Below, piece after piece: positions 1 through 5,950 of a stretch of DNA of 9,208 nucleotides. The position numbers were made by a program, and so were the translations under genes. How positions within the stretch are numbered: position 1 is the first letter of the stretch; every line of letters starts with the position of its first letter. The notes beneath the pieces are model-generated. The model searched no databases, was not told the DNA's origin, and saw only the letters and a program-made list of their open reading frames with translations. This DNA is from Oscillospiraceae bacterium (lineage in GTDB: Bacteria > Bacillota > Clostridia > Oscillospirales > Oscillospiraceae), in contig JAJBVW010000065.1 in NCBI GenBank assembly GCA_020866945.1, forward strand, positions 1 to 9,208. Direction: 5' to 3'.

Positions 1-54
1 ATGGCCGATGCGCTGGGACATGAGAACGTCTGGAATAAGAAGGCTGGTTGTTGA
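1..54 (+). CDS. 3' end of an unidentified gene (partial)
   Basis: An open frame runs from the window edge to a TGA at 52-54, directly abutting the TTG start of the MobC gene. The visible tail reads MADALGHENVWNKKAGC; the ATG at base 1 is probably internal to a longer gene. The ADALGHENV string resembles the LGH box near the C-terminus of tyrosine recombinases. However, the frame stops only ten residues after the H, with no catalytic Tyr, so this would be a degenerate tail or a coincidence. Abutment to the next gene suggests a shared transcript. The family is not recognised. Confidence 0.35.
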   Translation: MADALGHENVWNKKAGC

Positions 55-390
55 TTGGCAAAGGAGAAAAACAGCGGGATTTACTTCAAGGTGTCTGACA
101 AAGAGCGACAACTCATCAAGCAGCGAATGAAGGACGCAGGCGTTTCCAACATGAGTGCCTTCATCCGAAAGATGTGCCTGAATGGGTTAATAGTCCGGCT
201 GGATGTTCCGCAGATGCCGGATTGCAGCAAGTATCTGAAATCAGCGTCGAACAATCTGAATCAAATCGCTCGGCGGCTCAACTTCGGTAGCGGGTATTAC
301 CCGCAGGAATTGCTTGATGTCCAGGAAAGTCTGGACTGCTGCACAGAGCTTTTCGGGCAGGTATTGGAGAGCCTTGCGAAGATTGCCTGA
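55..390 (+). CDS. mobC: MobC-type plasmid mobilisation relaxosome protein
   Basis: This is a 111-residue protein of the size and layout of MobC-family accessory proteins. These help the relaxase melt and nick oriT. The N-terminal part (about residues 8-45) has the ribbon-helix-helix-like pattern seen in the family: IYFKVSDKERQLIKQRM followed by NMSAFIRKMCLNG. The C-terminal half carries the MobC signature SNNLNQIARRLN (about residues 65-76) and a helical tail. The TTG at 55 is chosen because it keeps the full conserved N-terminus and directly follows the upstream TGA. AAGAAGG lies about 12 nt before it as a modest ribosome binding site, and translation may be coupled. The next in-frame ATG (127) would cut into the domain. 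The gene lies 88 nt upstream of the relaxase, the usual mobC-relaxase order in clostridial elements. Confidence 0.85.
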   Translation: MAKEKNSGIYFKVSDKERQLIKQRMKDAGVSNMSAFIRKMCLNGLIVRLDVPQMPDCSKYLKSASNNLNQIARRLNFGSGYYPQELLDVQESLDCCTELFGQVLESLAKIA

Positions 391-436
391 GACAAAATCG
401 TATTCTCTATTTACACACTCACATGAGGTCATTTAT

Positions 437-462
437 GGCGGCGGCCCTAGGTGGCCGCCGCC
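437..462 (+). promoter_or_regulatory. Perfect GC hairpin just ahead of the relaxase ribosome binding site
   Basis: GGCGGCGGCC (437-446) and GGCCGCCGCC (453-462) are perfect reverse complements around the 6-nt loop CTAGGT. Only TTTC separates the right arm from the AGGAGG ribosome binding site (467-472) of the relaxase. No long T-run follows, so it is not a good terminator. It may block RNA decay, pause polymerase or dampen relaxase translation; that role is inference. Confidence 0.7.
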
Positions 463-478
463 TTTCAGGAGGCCAACT

Positions 479-1903
479 ATGGCAACGACGTTTTTGAAGC
501 CACTCCACGCTGGGAAGGGGCGCAGTATCGCCCATGCGCTGGGGCAATCAACAGACTATGTGAAGAACCCGGACAAGACCGACGGCGGCCAATGGGTCAG
601 CGCCTATCAGTGTAACCCATCCATCGTGGATGCAGAGTTTCTGTTTTCCAAACGGCAGTATGAGGCCCAGACGGGCAAGGCCCATAAGGACAGTGATGTG
701 ATTGCCTATCATATGCGGCAGTCTTTCAAACCCGGAGAGATTACACCGGAGAAGGCAAACAAGATAGGCTATGACCTGGCGATGTCGCTGACAAAGGGCA
801 ACCACGCTTTTATCGTTTGTACCCATGTAGATAAACACCACATCCATTCCCACATCATTTTCAACTCCACCAGCCTGGACTGCACTCGGAAGTTTCGGAA
901 CTTTTGGGGTTCCAGCTTTGCCATTCGCAGAATTTCCGACATCCTCTGTTTAGAGAATGGACTGTCCGTCATTGAAAATCCAAAGCCCAGTTGGGGCAGC
1001 TACGGCACCTGGCTGGGCGACAAAAAGCCACCTACCCAGCGGCAGCGGTTAGAGCGGATGATAGATAACGCGCTCACCGCAGACTGCAAAAGCTATGAGG
1101 ATTTTCTGGCAGCAATGCAGACAGAAGGCGCTGAAGCCAAAACTGGTAAGCACCTGGCGTTCAAAATCCCGGAGGGGAAGCGGTTTATTCGATGCGATTC
1201 TCTCTCGGAAGATTATACCGAGGATGCCATCCTGGAGCGGTTAAATGGCAAGCGGGAAGTAAAACGGCGGAATACTCAGAAGAGCTTTTCTGCCACAGAG
1301 GATATTCGGCCACGCTCCCTGATCGACATCCAGTCGAAGCTGGCCCAGGCCAATTCCCCCGGATTTGAACGGTGGGCAAAGGGCTTCAATCTGAAAGCAA
1401 TCGCGGAAACGGTCGTCTGGATGAAGGAACACGGTATCTCTGATGTGGAGAAACTCGCGCAGGAATGTGATGTCGCATCCAAAAGCTATCACGGGCTTTC
1501 TGAACGGACAAAGGCTAACCAGGCCCGGATGATGAAGGCTATCTCTGATTTGCAGCGACAGATAAGCAACTACGGCAGGACAAAAGAGGTTTATATTCAG
1601 TACAAGAAGCTCCCGCGGAAAAAGCAGGCGCAATTTTATGAAGACCATCGTGAGAACATTATACTCCATGAGAATGCGAAGCGGCATTTCGACTCCCTGG
1701 GAGTGGAGAAGCTGCCATCCATTAAGGCGTTGAAGCAGGAGTACGCTGCGCTGAATGCAGAGAACAAACAGCTCTACCCTCAGCAGAAAGCGGCCAGGAG
1801 AAAGATGATAGACCTGCTCACGGCGAAAAGCAATGTGGAGCGATTCCTGGAAATCAAAATCGAGCAACCCGAAAGGAAAAAGCAGCAAGAGGCAAGCCGA
1901 TAA
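479..1903 (+). CDS. MOBP-type relaxase / mobilisation nuclease
   Basis: This is a 474-residue relaxase of the Relaxase/Mobilisation nuclease (VirD2-like, MOBP) family. Such enzymes nick one strand at oriT and stay bound to the 5' end during transfer. The N-terminal region has STDYVKNPDKT with Y27 as likely catalytic tyrosine. The metal-binding three-histidine motif is HVDKHHIHSHIIFN (H116, H121, H123, H125, with D118). Residues after about 190 are charged and helical, with a Lys/Glu/Gln-rich C-terminal third (KKLPRKKQAQFYEDH and later) that probably forms coiled coil. The start at ATG 479 is set by AGGAGG at 467-472 with a 6-nt spacer; the frame is open farther upstream to 314 but that would overlap mobC. 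No truncation is visible, and the key residues suggest an active enzyme. It acts with the upstream MobC; no coupling protein or type IV secretion gene is in view, so the element may be mobilisable rather than self-transferring. Confidence 0.9.
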   Translation: MATTFLKPLHAGKGRSIAHALGQSTDYVKNPDKTDGGQWVSAYQCNPSIVDAEFLFSKRQYEAQTGKAHKDSDVIAYHMRQSFKPGEITPEKANKIGYDLAMSLTKGNHAFIVCTHVDKHHIHSHIIFNSTSLDCTRKFRNFWGSSFAIRRISDILCLENGLSVIENPKPSWGSYGTWLGDKKPPTQRQRLERMIDNALTADCKSYEDFLAAMQTEGAEAKTGKHLAFKIPEGKRFIRCDSLSEDYTEDAILERLNGKREVKRRNTQKSFSATEDIRPRSLIDIQSKLAQANSPGFERWAKGFNLKAIAETVVWMKEHGISDVEKLAQECDVASKSYHGLSERTKANQARMMKAISDLQRQISNYGRTKEVYIQYKKLPRKKQAQFYEDHRENIILHENAKRHFDSLGVEKLPSIKALKQEYAALNAENKQLYPQQKAARRKMIDLLTAKSNVERFLEIKIEQPERKKQQEASR

Positions 1904-1920
1904 TATTCCGCATCATTCAA

Positions 1921-1959
1921 AACGGGGGCTGCGGTATTATACCGTAGTCCCGTTTTTTT
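1921..1959 (+). terminator. Rho-independent terminator after the relaxase
   Basis: AACGGG (1921-1926) pairs with CCCGTT (1949-1954). The stem continues through CTGCGGT (1929-1935) with ACCGTAG (1941-1947), with one GU pair (G1931/T1945) and a small bulge, around an ATTAT loop. The right arm runs into seven Ts (1953-1959). It begins 17 nt after the relaxase stop codon and would end the mobilisation transcript. Confidence 0.9.
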
Positions 1960-2011
1960 GTGTTTGACTGGCAGGATAAATTCAAAATGCCAAACGTAAA
2001 CCGAGAGACAG

Positions 2012-2030
2012 GGTGTAAAAATTTTACACC
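2012..2030. repeat. Perfect AT-rich palindrome GGTGTAAAA-A-TTTTACACC
   Basis: Nine-base arms (2012-2020 and 2022-2030) are exact reverse complements around A2021. With a one-base centre it suits a protein-binding site on double-stranded DNA better than an RNA hairpin. It could be a relaxosome, recombinase or regulator site of the mobile element; the protein is unknown. Confidence 0.6.
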
Positions 2031-2064
2031 TGCCTCCCGACAGTAGACGCCGAAGGCGGCTTAA

Positions 2065-2090
2065 AACCCCGGTCAGAAACGACCGGGGTT
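2065..2090 (-). terminator. 10-bp hairpin, possible weak terminator of the - strand operon
   Basis: AACCCCGGTC (2065-2074) and GACCGGGGTT (2081-2090) pair perfectly around AGAAAC. Read on the - strand the stem ends in four Ts (2066 down to 2063), which could stop transcription about 115 nt beyond the desulfurase stop. The T-run is short. A structural role such as an oriT hairpin is an alternative. Confidence 0.4.
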
Positions 2091-2186
2091 CACAGGGGCT
2101 TGGGGGCTGTCTGCCACCAAAAGCTGCCGAGGTATATACCGAGGCATTGCTTGCTACTACTTATACCAAGCCGGATCCAACCAAAT

Positions 2187-2202
2187 GGGCAAAAAATTGC
2201 CC
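2187..2202. repeat. Small hairpin right after the desulfurase stop codon
   Basis: GGGCAA (2187-2192) and TTGCCC (2197-2202) pair around four As. On the - strand the loop and arm give a run of six Ts inside the hairpin rather than after it, so it is a poor intrinsic terminator. It may protect the 3' end of the operon mRNA. Confidence 0.4.
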
Positions 2203-2204
2203 CA

Positions 2205-3326
2205 TCATGGCAGAAGCTCCTGATAGCATTGATCAAAGATTTGTAGGAATTTATTCAGCTCGTCCTGCGTCGTCAGGTGGCTGAGGCTGATTCGCCAGGA
2301 GGAGAGGGCAGTTTGGCGATTGCGGCTGACAGCATAGACTGCCTTGGAGACAGTTCCCTCCACAGAGCAGGCCGATTTGACGGAAACACATACGCCGCGT
2401 CGATCCAATGCCCTCTGGAATGCCGCACCCTTGATGCCCTGAACACTGAGATTGAGGATATGCGGGACGGCATTTGCCGAACTGTTGATAGATACTGCCG
2501 GATATTGTGCCAGGGCATCTCTGAGCCGATGGTTCAGCTCCTGCACATAGCGCACTCGCTTTTCCTGCTGGGTCAACGCCAGAGAGAGTGCCGTCTCTGT
2601 GGACACTGCCAGAGCCAAAGTCGGTGTTCCACTGCGGTAAACAGTCGTGCTGATTCCTCCATGGATCTGCGGCTCGATGACCAGATCCTTTCTTTTCAGC
2701 AGGAGGCCGCTGCCGTTCAGCCCATAAAATTTATGAGGTGCGATGCTCATAGTATCCACGCCGTCTGTCACCAGCGCTGTTTTTCCAACAGCCTGCGTAG
2801 CGTCCACATGGAGGCGGCAGTTGGGAAAATTCTTCAGCATTTGAGCGATCTCACGAATCGGCTGCACCGTACCCAGCTCGCTGTCTACTGCGCAGACCGA
2901 TACCAGAACGGTGTCCTCCCGCAATAGCTCCCGAAGCTGCTCCAGATCCACGGTGCCGTCCCGATTGATCCTGACCAGGTCGATCTCGCAGCCTTGCCAC
3001 TGGAGCGCGGACAGCGTGCCGCTGACGGAGGAATGCTCCAGGGCGGTGGAAATAATGTGCTGCCCCTGGTGCCGCGATGCCTGCACGATTCCCTTGATGG
3101 CCAGGTTGTTTGACTCGCTGGCCCCGGAGGTGTAGATGATCTCAGCGGGGTCAACATCCAGCAGCGCAGCGATGTGAGCCGTGGCCCGATTCATCTCGTC
3201 CAGGGCCTCCCGTCCGGCTGTGTGCGTGGAATTTGGGTTTCCGATATAACGCTGTTCCGCTTGAACGAATGCCTCTAAAACGGCAGGATCCGCCGGTGTG
3301 TTGGCGGAATAGTCCAGATAGATCAC
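2205..3326 (-). CDS. NifS/IscS-like cysteine desulfurase (class V aminotransferase fold)
   Basis: This 373-residue PLP enzyme is expected to remove sulfur from L-cysteine as an enzyme-bound persulfide plus alanine, or to act on a related selenium/sulfur amino acid. The N-terminus IYLDYSANTPADPAV and YTSGASESNN (65-74) are typical of NifS/IscS. H98 (ALEHSSV) should stack on PLP, D175 and Q178 (HVDATQAVGK) contact the cofactor, and K199 (SIAPHKFYG) forms the Schiff base. C320 in SVKSACSVEG is the likely persulfide cysteine, followed by SSWRISLSHLTT near 342-353. The start is GTG with GGAGG six nt upstream (3333-3337). It is the last gene of the operon, 19 nt after the hydrolase. No scaffold protein (IscU/SufU) is adjacent, so a role in sulfur-amino-acid turnover is as likely as Fe-S assembly. 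Confidence 0.85.
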   Translation of the reverse strand: MIYLDYSANTPADPAVLEAFVQAEQRYIGNPNSTHTAGREALDEMNRATAHIAALLDVDPAEIIYTSGASESNNLAIKGIVQASRHQGQHIISTALEHSSVSGTLSALQWQGCEIDLVRINRDGTVDLEQLRELLREDTVLVSVCAVDSELGTVQPIREIAQMLKNFPNCRLHVDATQAVGKTALVTDGVDTMSIAPHKFYGLNGSGLLLKRKDLVIEPQIHGGISTTVYRSGTPTLALAVSTETALSLALTQQEKRVRYVQELNHRLRDALAQYPAVSINSSANAVPHILNLSVQGIKGAAFQRALDRRGVCVSVKSACSVEGTVSKAVYAVSRNRQTALSSWRISLSHLTTQDELNKFLQIFDQCYQELLP

Positions 3327-3345
3327 ATCACACCTCCGCTATCCA

Positions 3346-4122
3346 TCAAAGTGTCAGCCATGGCCGGAGCGTCCTCTCCCTGTGGGCCTGTTCCAAAGGA
3401 AGATCGAGCAAAAGCAGTGTTTCCTCTCCGGCGGCTTTAATAATCAGTGAGCCGTCCGGCCCAGCGACCAGGGACTGACCGGCAAAGTTCATAGCATCCT
3501 CCTGTCCCACCCGGTTGCACATCGCGGCAAACACAGTGCATTGGAAAGCCTGTACCCGTATCTCCCACTCGAACAGTTCCAGCGGCTCTCCCTCTATGTT
3601 GGCAGTGGGAATGATAACCAGATCCGCTCCTTGTTTTGCACAGGTTCGGATGCCGTCAGGCAAATGCCGGTCAAAGCATATCACTACGCCAACCATCCCG
3701 AAAGGAAGCCGATAGACCGGAAACCCGCCGTCGGAGGGCGTGTAATAATCCTGCTCATAGAAATACCTGGACTGAGCAATATGAACCATTTTGGAAACGC
3801 CCAGGATTTCCCCGTTGGAGTCAATCATCATGGAAGCGTCGTAAAGCTGTCCTCCCTGCCGCAAATACAGATTGGGGCAGGCGCAGATGCGGAAAGTCCG
3901 GCAGACATTTCGTATGGCAGTCAACTCCGGCCCGTCCAGAGTCATGGCCCAGCGGTCTGCGGCCCGCTTTTCATATTGAGGGAAGAATGGCGATAACTGA
4001 AGCTCCGGGAAAAAAATAAGATCTGCCCCGGCCTTTCCCGCCAATTCTATATAGTGCAGCGATTTATGCAGGTTTTCCTCTATACTGCTTCCCATCTGCA
4101 TCTGAGCCATAGCCAACTTCAC
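3346..4122 (-). CDS. Carbon-nitrogen hydrolase (nitrilase superfamily)
   Basis: This cytosolic enzyme of 258 residues has the complete Glu-Lys-Cys triad of the nitrilase superfamily: E40 in FFPELQ, K111 in GVSKMVHI and C149 in VVICFDRHLPDG. Members cleave amides, carbamoyl groups or, more rarely, nitriles. The CFDRHLPDG context and the length are closest to amidase/carbamoylase branches such as N-carbamoylputrescine amidase or beta-ureidopropionase-like proteins. The substrate cannot be read from the sequence. It starts with GTG, preceded by AAGGGAAG at a normal distance, 39 nt after the fusion membrane protein gene and 19 nt before the desulfurase. The neighbours suggest a substrate linked to sulfur amino acids or to the imported compound (inference). 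Omega-amidases of methionine salvage belong to the same superfamily, but their usual active-site context differs. Confidence 0.85.
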   Translation of the reverse strand: MKLAMAQMQMGSSIEENLHKSLHYIELAGKAGADLIFFPELQLSPFFPQYEKRAADRWAMTLDGPELTAIRNVCRTFRICACPNLYLRQGGQLYDASMMIDSNGEILGVSKMVHIAQSRYFYEQDYYTPSDGGFPVYRLPFGMVGVVICFDRHLPDGIRTCAKQGADLVIIPTANIEGEPLELFEWEIRVQAFQCTVFAAMCNRVGQEDAMNFAGQSLVAGPDGSLIIKAAGEETLLLLDLPLEQAHRERTLRPWLTL

Positions 4123-4161
4123 AGTGTTTCTTCCCTTCCCTTTTTGAGTTCATCCCGGCTT

Positions 4162-5442
4162 CTAAGCGGTGACGGTAATCGTATTTTTCAGCATACCCAT
4201 CCAGCAGGAATAGGTATAGGTTCCTTCCTCTTCGGGGGTAAATGTAATCGTCACCTCTCCGGCGCTCAGCGTGACTTGCTGGTCAAAGGCAGAGAGAATG
4301 ATCTCCTTATTGCAGCCGTTCAGAGCGCTGTCCTCCACCTGGATTGTCCATACCACGGGAATGCCGGCAACGACCTGGATGTCGTCATAGCCGTTTGCAT
4401 GGAGCGTGGTGGTGACATACTGCGTATCACCGTCTACCTCGGCGACAATTACATCGCTGCTGCCGGAGGAAGCGCTCGGCAGAGTGAACCCAGTAAGCAC
4501 TAGGTTGTTCTGCACAGTGAATACACCCATCAGCACCAGCAGGGCGGCCCCGGCCTGGAGCATCCGCCGCCGCCATTTCAGTTTGAGAAGCCCTGCCGCT
4601 GTACCGCACAGAAGTACCAAAGGAATGGCGCCAAGGCAGAAGAAGAACATAGATGCTGCTCCGACGAACAGGCTCCCGCTGGCGATTGCATAAAGCTGCA
4701 TGGACTGGAGAGGGCCGCAAGGCATTAGACCGTTTACAAGGCCGATGGCATAGGGGCCGTGCGCACGAAAGGATGCCAGAGCATTGGTCAGCCTCTTGGG
4801 GAGCCGGAACCGAATTAGTCGCGGCAAGGAGAATCCACCCATCATGCATACGCCCATCACCAACATGAACACCCCGGCCAGCAGTCCTATCACACCCCGC
4901 ACCTGGAGTGAAATAGCTGCCTTTTCCCCGATGAAACCCAGAACGGCGCCAATCAGCGTATAGCTTGTCAGCCGCCCCAGATTATAGAGCAGGCTGCCCC
5001 GCAAAGGGTGCTGACCTTCGCTGCCAAGGCTCTGGGCCATATTCAGTCCGCCGCACATGGCGACACAGTGAACGGAGGTCAAAAGGCCGATGAGAAACAG
5101 TGCCAGGAAGCTCACCTGCTCCTCGCTTACGGTAGGAAATGCCTGAAAAAGCTCTGTCAGTCCCATCTGCCGGGCAATGGTATACAGGCCCAGTAGAATG
5201 ACCAGGAACCAGATCGCACTGCCCTTGCCTTTTGGCCGTGTTACAACGGAATAACCTGCTGACTGTACTGCCTGCGTGATCTGCTCCGGAGTACAGGGTG
5301 AGGAAAATTCGGCCTCCAGCAGTCCCTTTTGCCGGTCGGCTTGTACAGCGTGTATGCCCTCCAGTTTAGACACAGCCATCTCCAAGACGCGTTCACAGCC
5401 GTCGCAGGTCATTCCTTCAATATGAAAGCTTTGTTTTTCCAT
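4162..5442 (-). CDS. HMA - DsbD_2/TauE-like - cupredoxin fusion membrane protein
   Basis: This is a 426-residue three-part protein. Residues 1-68 are a heavy-metal-associated domain with GMTCDGC (C13, C16). Residues about 75-312 form roughly seven membrane segments of the 'sulfite exporter TauE/SafE' COG2836/DsbD_2 type, with signature SVHCVAMCGG (H125, C126, C130), YNLGRLTSYTLIGA and NGLMPCGPL (C242). Residues about 330-426 are a beta-rich domain ending in GTYTYSCWMGM with C377, C413, M415 and M417, like a cupredoxin metal site outside the membrane. Despite the sulfite-exporter label, this family is often tied to copper handling or thiol-electron transfer. The start is placed at ATG 5442, 16 nt after the upstream stop. 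TTG at 5481 would add 13 residues and overlap the upstream gene, but the HMA domain begins naturally at MEKQSFHIEG. The ribosome binding site for 5442 is weak, so translation may be coupled. Confidence 0.82.
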   Translation of the reverse strand: MEKQSFHIEGMTCDGCERVLEMAVSKLEGIHAVQADRQKGLLEAEFSSPCTPEQITQAVQSAGYSVVTRPKGKGSAIWFLVILLGLYTIARQMGLTELFQAFPTVSEEQVSFLALFLIGLLTSVHCVAMCGGLNMAQSLGSEGQHPLRGSLLYNLGRLTSYTLIGAVLGFIGEKAAISLQVRGVIGLLAGVFMLVMGVCMMGGFSLPRLIRFRLPKRLTNALASFRAHGPYAIGLVNGLMPCGPLQSMQLYAIASGSLFVGAASMFFFCLGAIPLVLLCGTAAGLLKLKWRRRMLQAGAALLVLMGVFTVQNNLVLTGFTLPSASSGSSDVIVAEVDGDTQYVTTTLHANGYDDIQVVAGIPVVWTIQVEDSALNGCNKEIILSAFDQQVTLSAGEVTITFTPEEEGTYTYSCWMGMLKNTITVTA

Positions 5443-5458
5443 TGTATCCGTATCCGCT

Positions 5459-5950
5459 TCAGAACTGCTTCCAGTTGACAAACCGGCTGGCGTTTTCCTC
5501 CAGGAAGGAAGCGGGAACGGCGATGACGCCGTCTTCCTCGGTGTAATCTTCCGCCGTGATGGGGACAGGATTGCAGCCGCCGCTTACCACGCCGACATCC
5601 GTGGAGGAAAAGCGGTTCATGCAGTTTTGGCAGATAAAATCGTCCCCTTCCTGCACAAAGTAGGCATAAGGAGAACCATTGCATACCTGACAGGTATTCA
5701 GCGCCAGCCGGATCGTGCCATCGGAGGCCAGCACCGCCAGCACCTCTACTGTAACGCCATCTACATCATAGTCGAAATAGCTGGCCTCTGTGCCAATATT
5801 CTCCGTCTGAATGAGCAGGTCGCCTTCGCTCACAGATGCGACGGTTGAATCTCCATCATCCTGCAAACGGGGAAGGAGTACGGCTGCCGCTGCTGCAAGA
5901 ACCACGAGGACGGCAACAACAGGCAGCAGCATATTTCTATGTTTTTTCAT
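5459..5950 (-). CDS. DUF2318 (FtrD-like) membrane-anchored cysteine-rich protein
   Basis: This 163-residue protein has one N-terminal membrane anchor or signal (about residues 7-27, VVAVLVVLAAAAAVLL) and an extracytoplasmic domain. Two CxxC pairs, TCQVCNG (C87, C90) and ICQNCMNRF (C107, C110), and GGCNPVPI (C126) match the DUF2318/FtrD pattern, a family predicted to bind an Fe-S cluster or metal and found beside iron or copper membrane systems. ATG 5950 is chosen because GGAGG lies at 5958-5962 with a 7-nt spacer, and it overlaps the upstream stop as ATGA (5950-5947), implying coupled translation. A start at 5971 would add seven residues without a better ribosome site. Its placement directly before the HMA-DsbD_2-cupredoxin gene suggests that the two work together at the membrane, probably as metal or electron carrier and transporter (inference). 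Confidence 0.82.
   Translation of the reverse strand: MKKHRNMLLPVVAVLVVLAAAAAVLLPRLQDDGDSTVASVSEGDLLIQTENIGTEASYFDYDVDGVTVEVLAVLASDGTIRLALNTCQVCNGSPYAYFVQEGDDFICQNCMNRFSSTDVGVVSGGCNPVPITAEDYTEEDGVIAVPASFLEENASRFVNWKQF

Larger units (their letters stand above)
1960..2204. other. Gene-free, repeat-rich stretch between mobilisation and sulfur genes
   Basis: No convincing gene is seen here. One 19-codon frame (ATG 1987 to TAG 2046) lacks a clear ribosome binding site. The stretch instead carries a 9-bp palindrome (2012-2030), a small CGCC-GAA-GGCG hairpin (2048-2058), a 10-bp hairpin (2065-2090), two GGGGCT copies (2095-2100 and 2103-2108), the palindrome GGTATATACC (2131-2140) and a hairpin touching the end of the desulfurase gene (2187-2202). 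Such density suits the end of a mobile element or an oriT-like region. I could not find paired att or terminal repeats, because the other end lies outside the window. Confidence 0.5.

Noticed and set aside
314..478. Upstream extension of the relaxase frame
   Set aside because: It would overlap the end of mobC and run through the GC hairpin. AGGAGG at 467-472 fixes the start at 479.
1241..1888. 215-codon open frame on the - strand inside the relaxase
   Set aside because: It lies wholly within the relaxase, whose motifs and strong ribosome site support the + strand. No domain is visible in the reverse reading.
1987..2046. 19-codon frame MPNVNRETGCKNFTPASRQ
   Set aside because: No clear ribosome site, it follows a terminator and overlaps the palindrome at 2012-2030. 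Too short to support as a gene.
2277..2927. 216-codon open frame on the + strand
   Set aside because: It is antisense to the cysteine desulfurase, which has all expected catalytic residues. The reading is Cys/Arg-rich without domain features.
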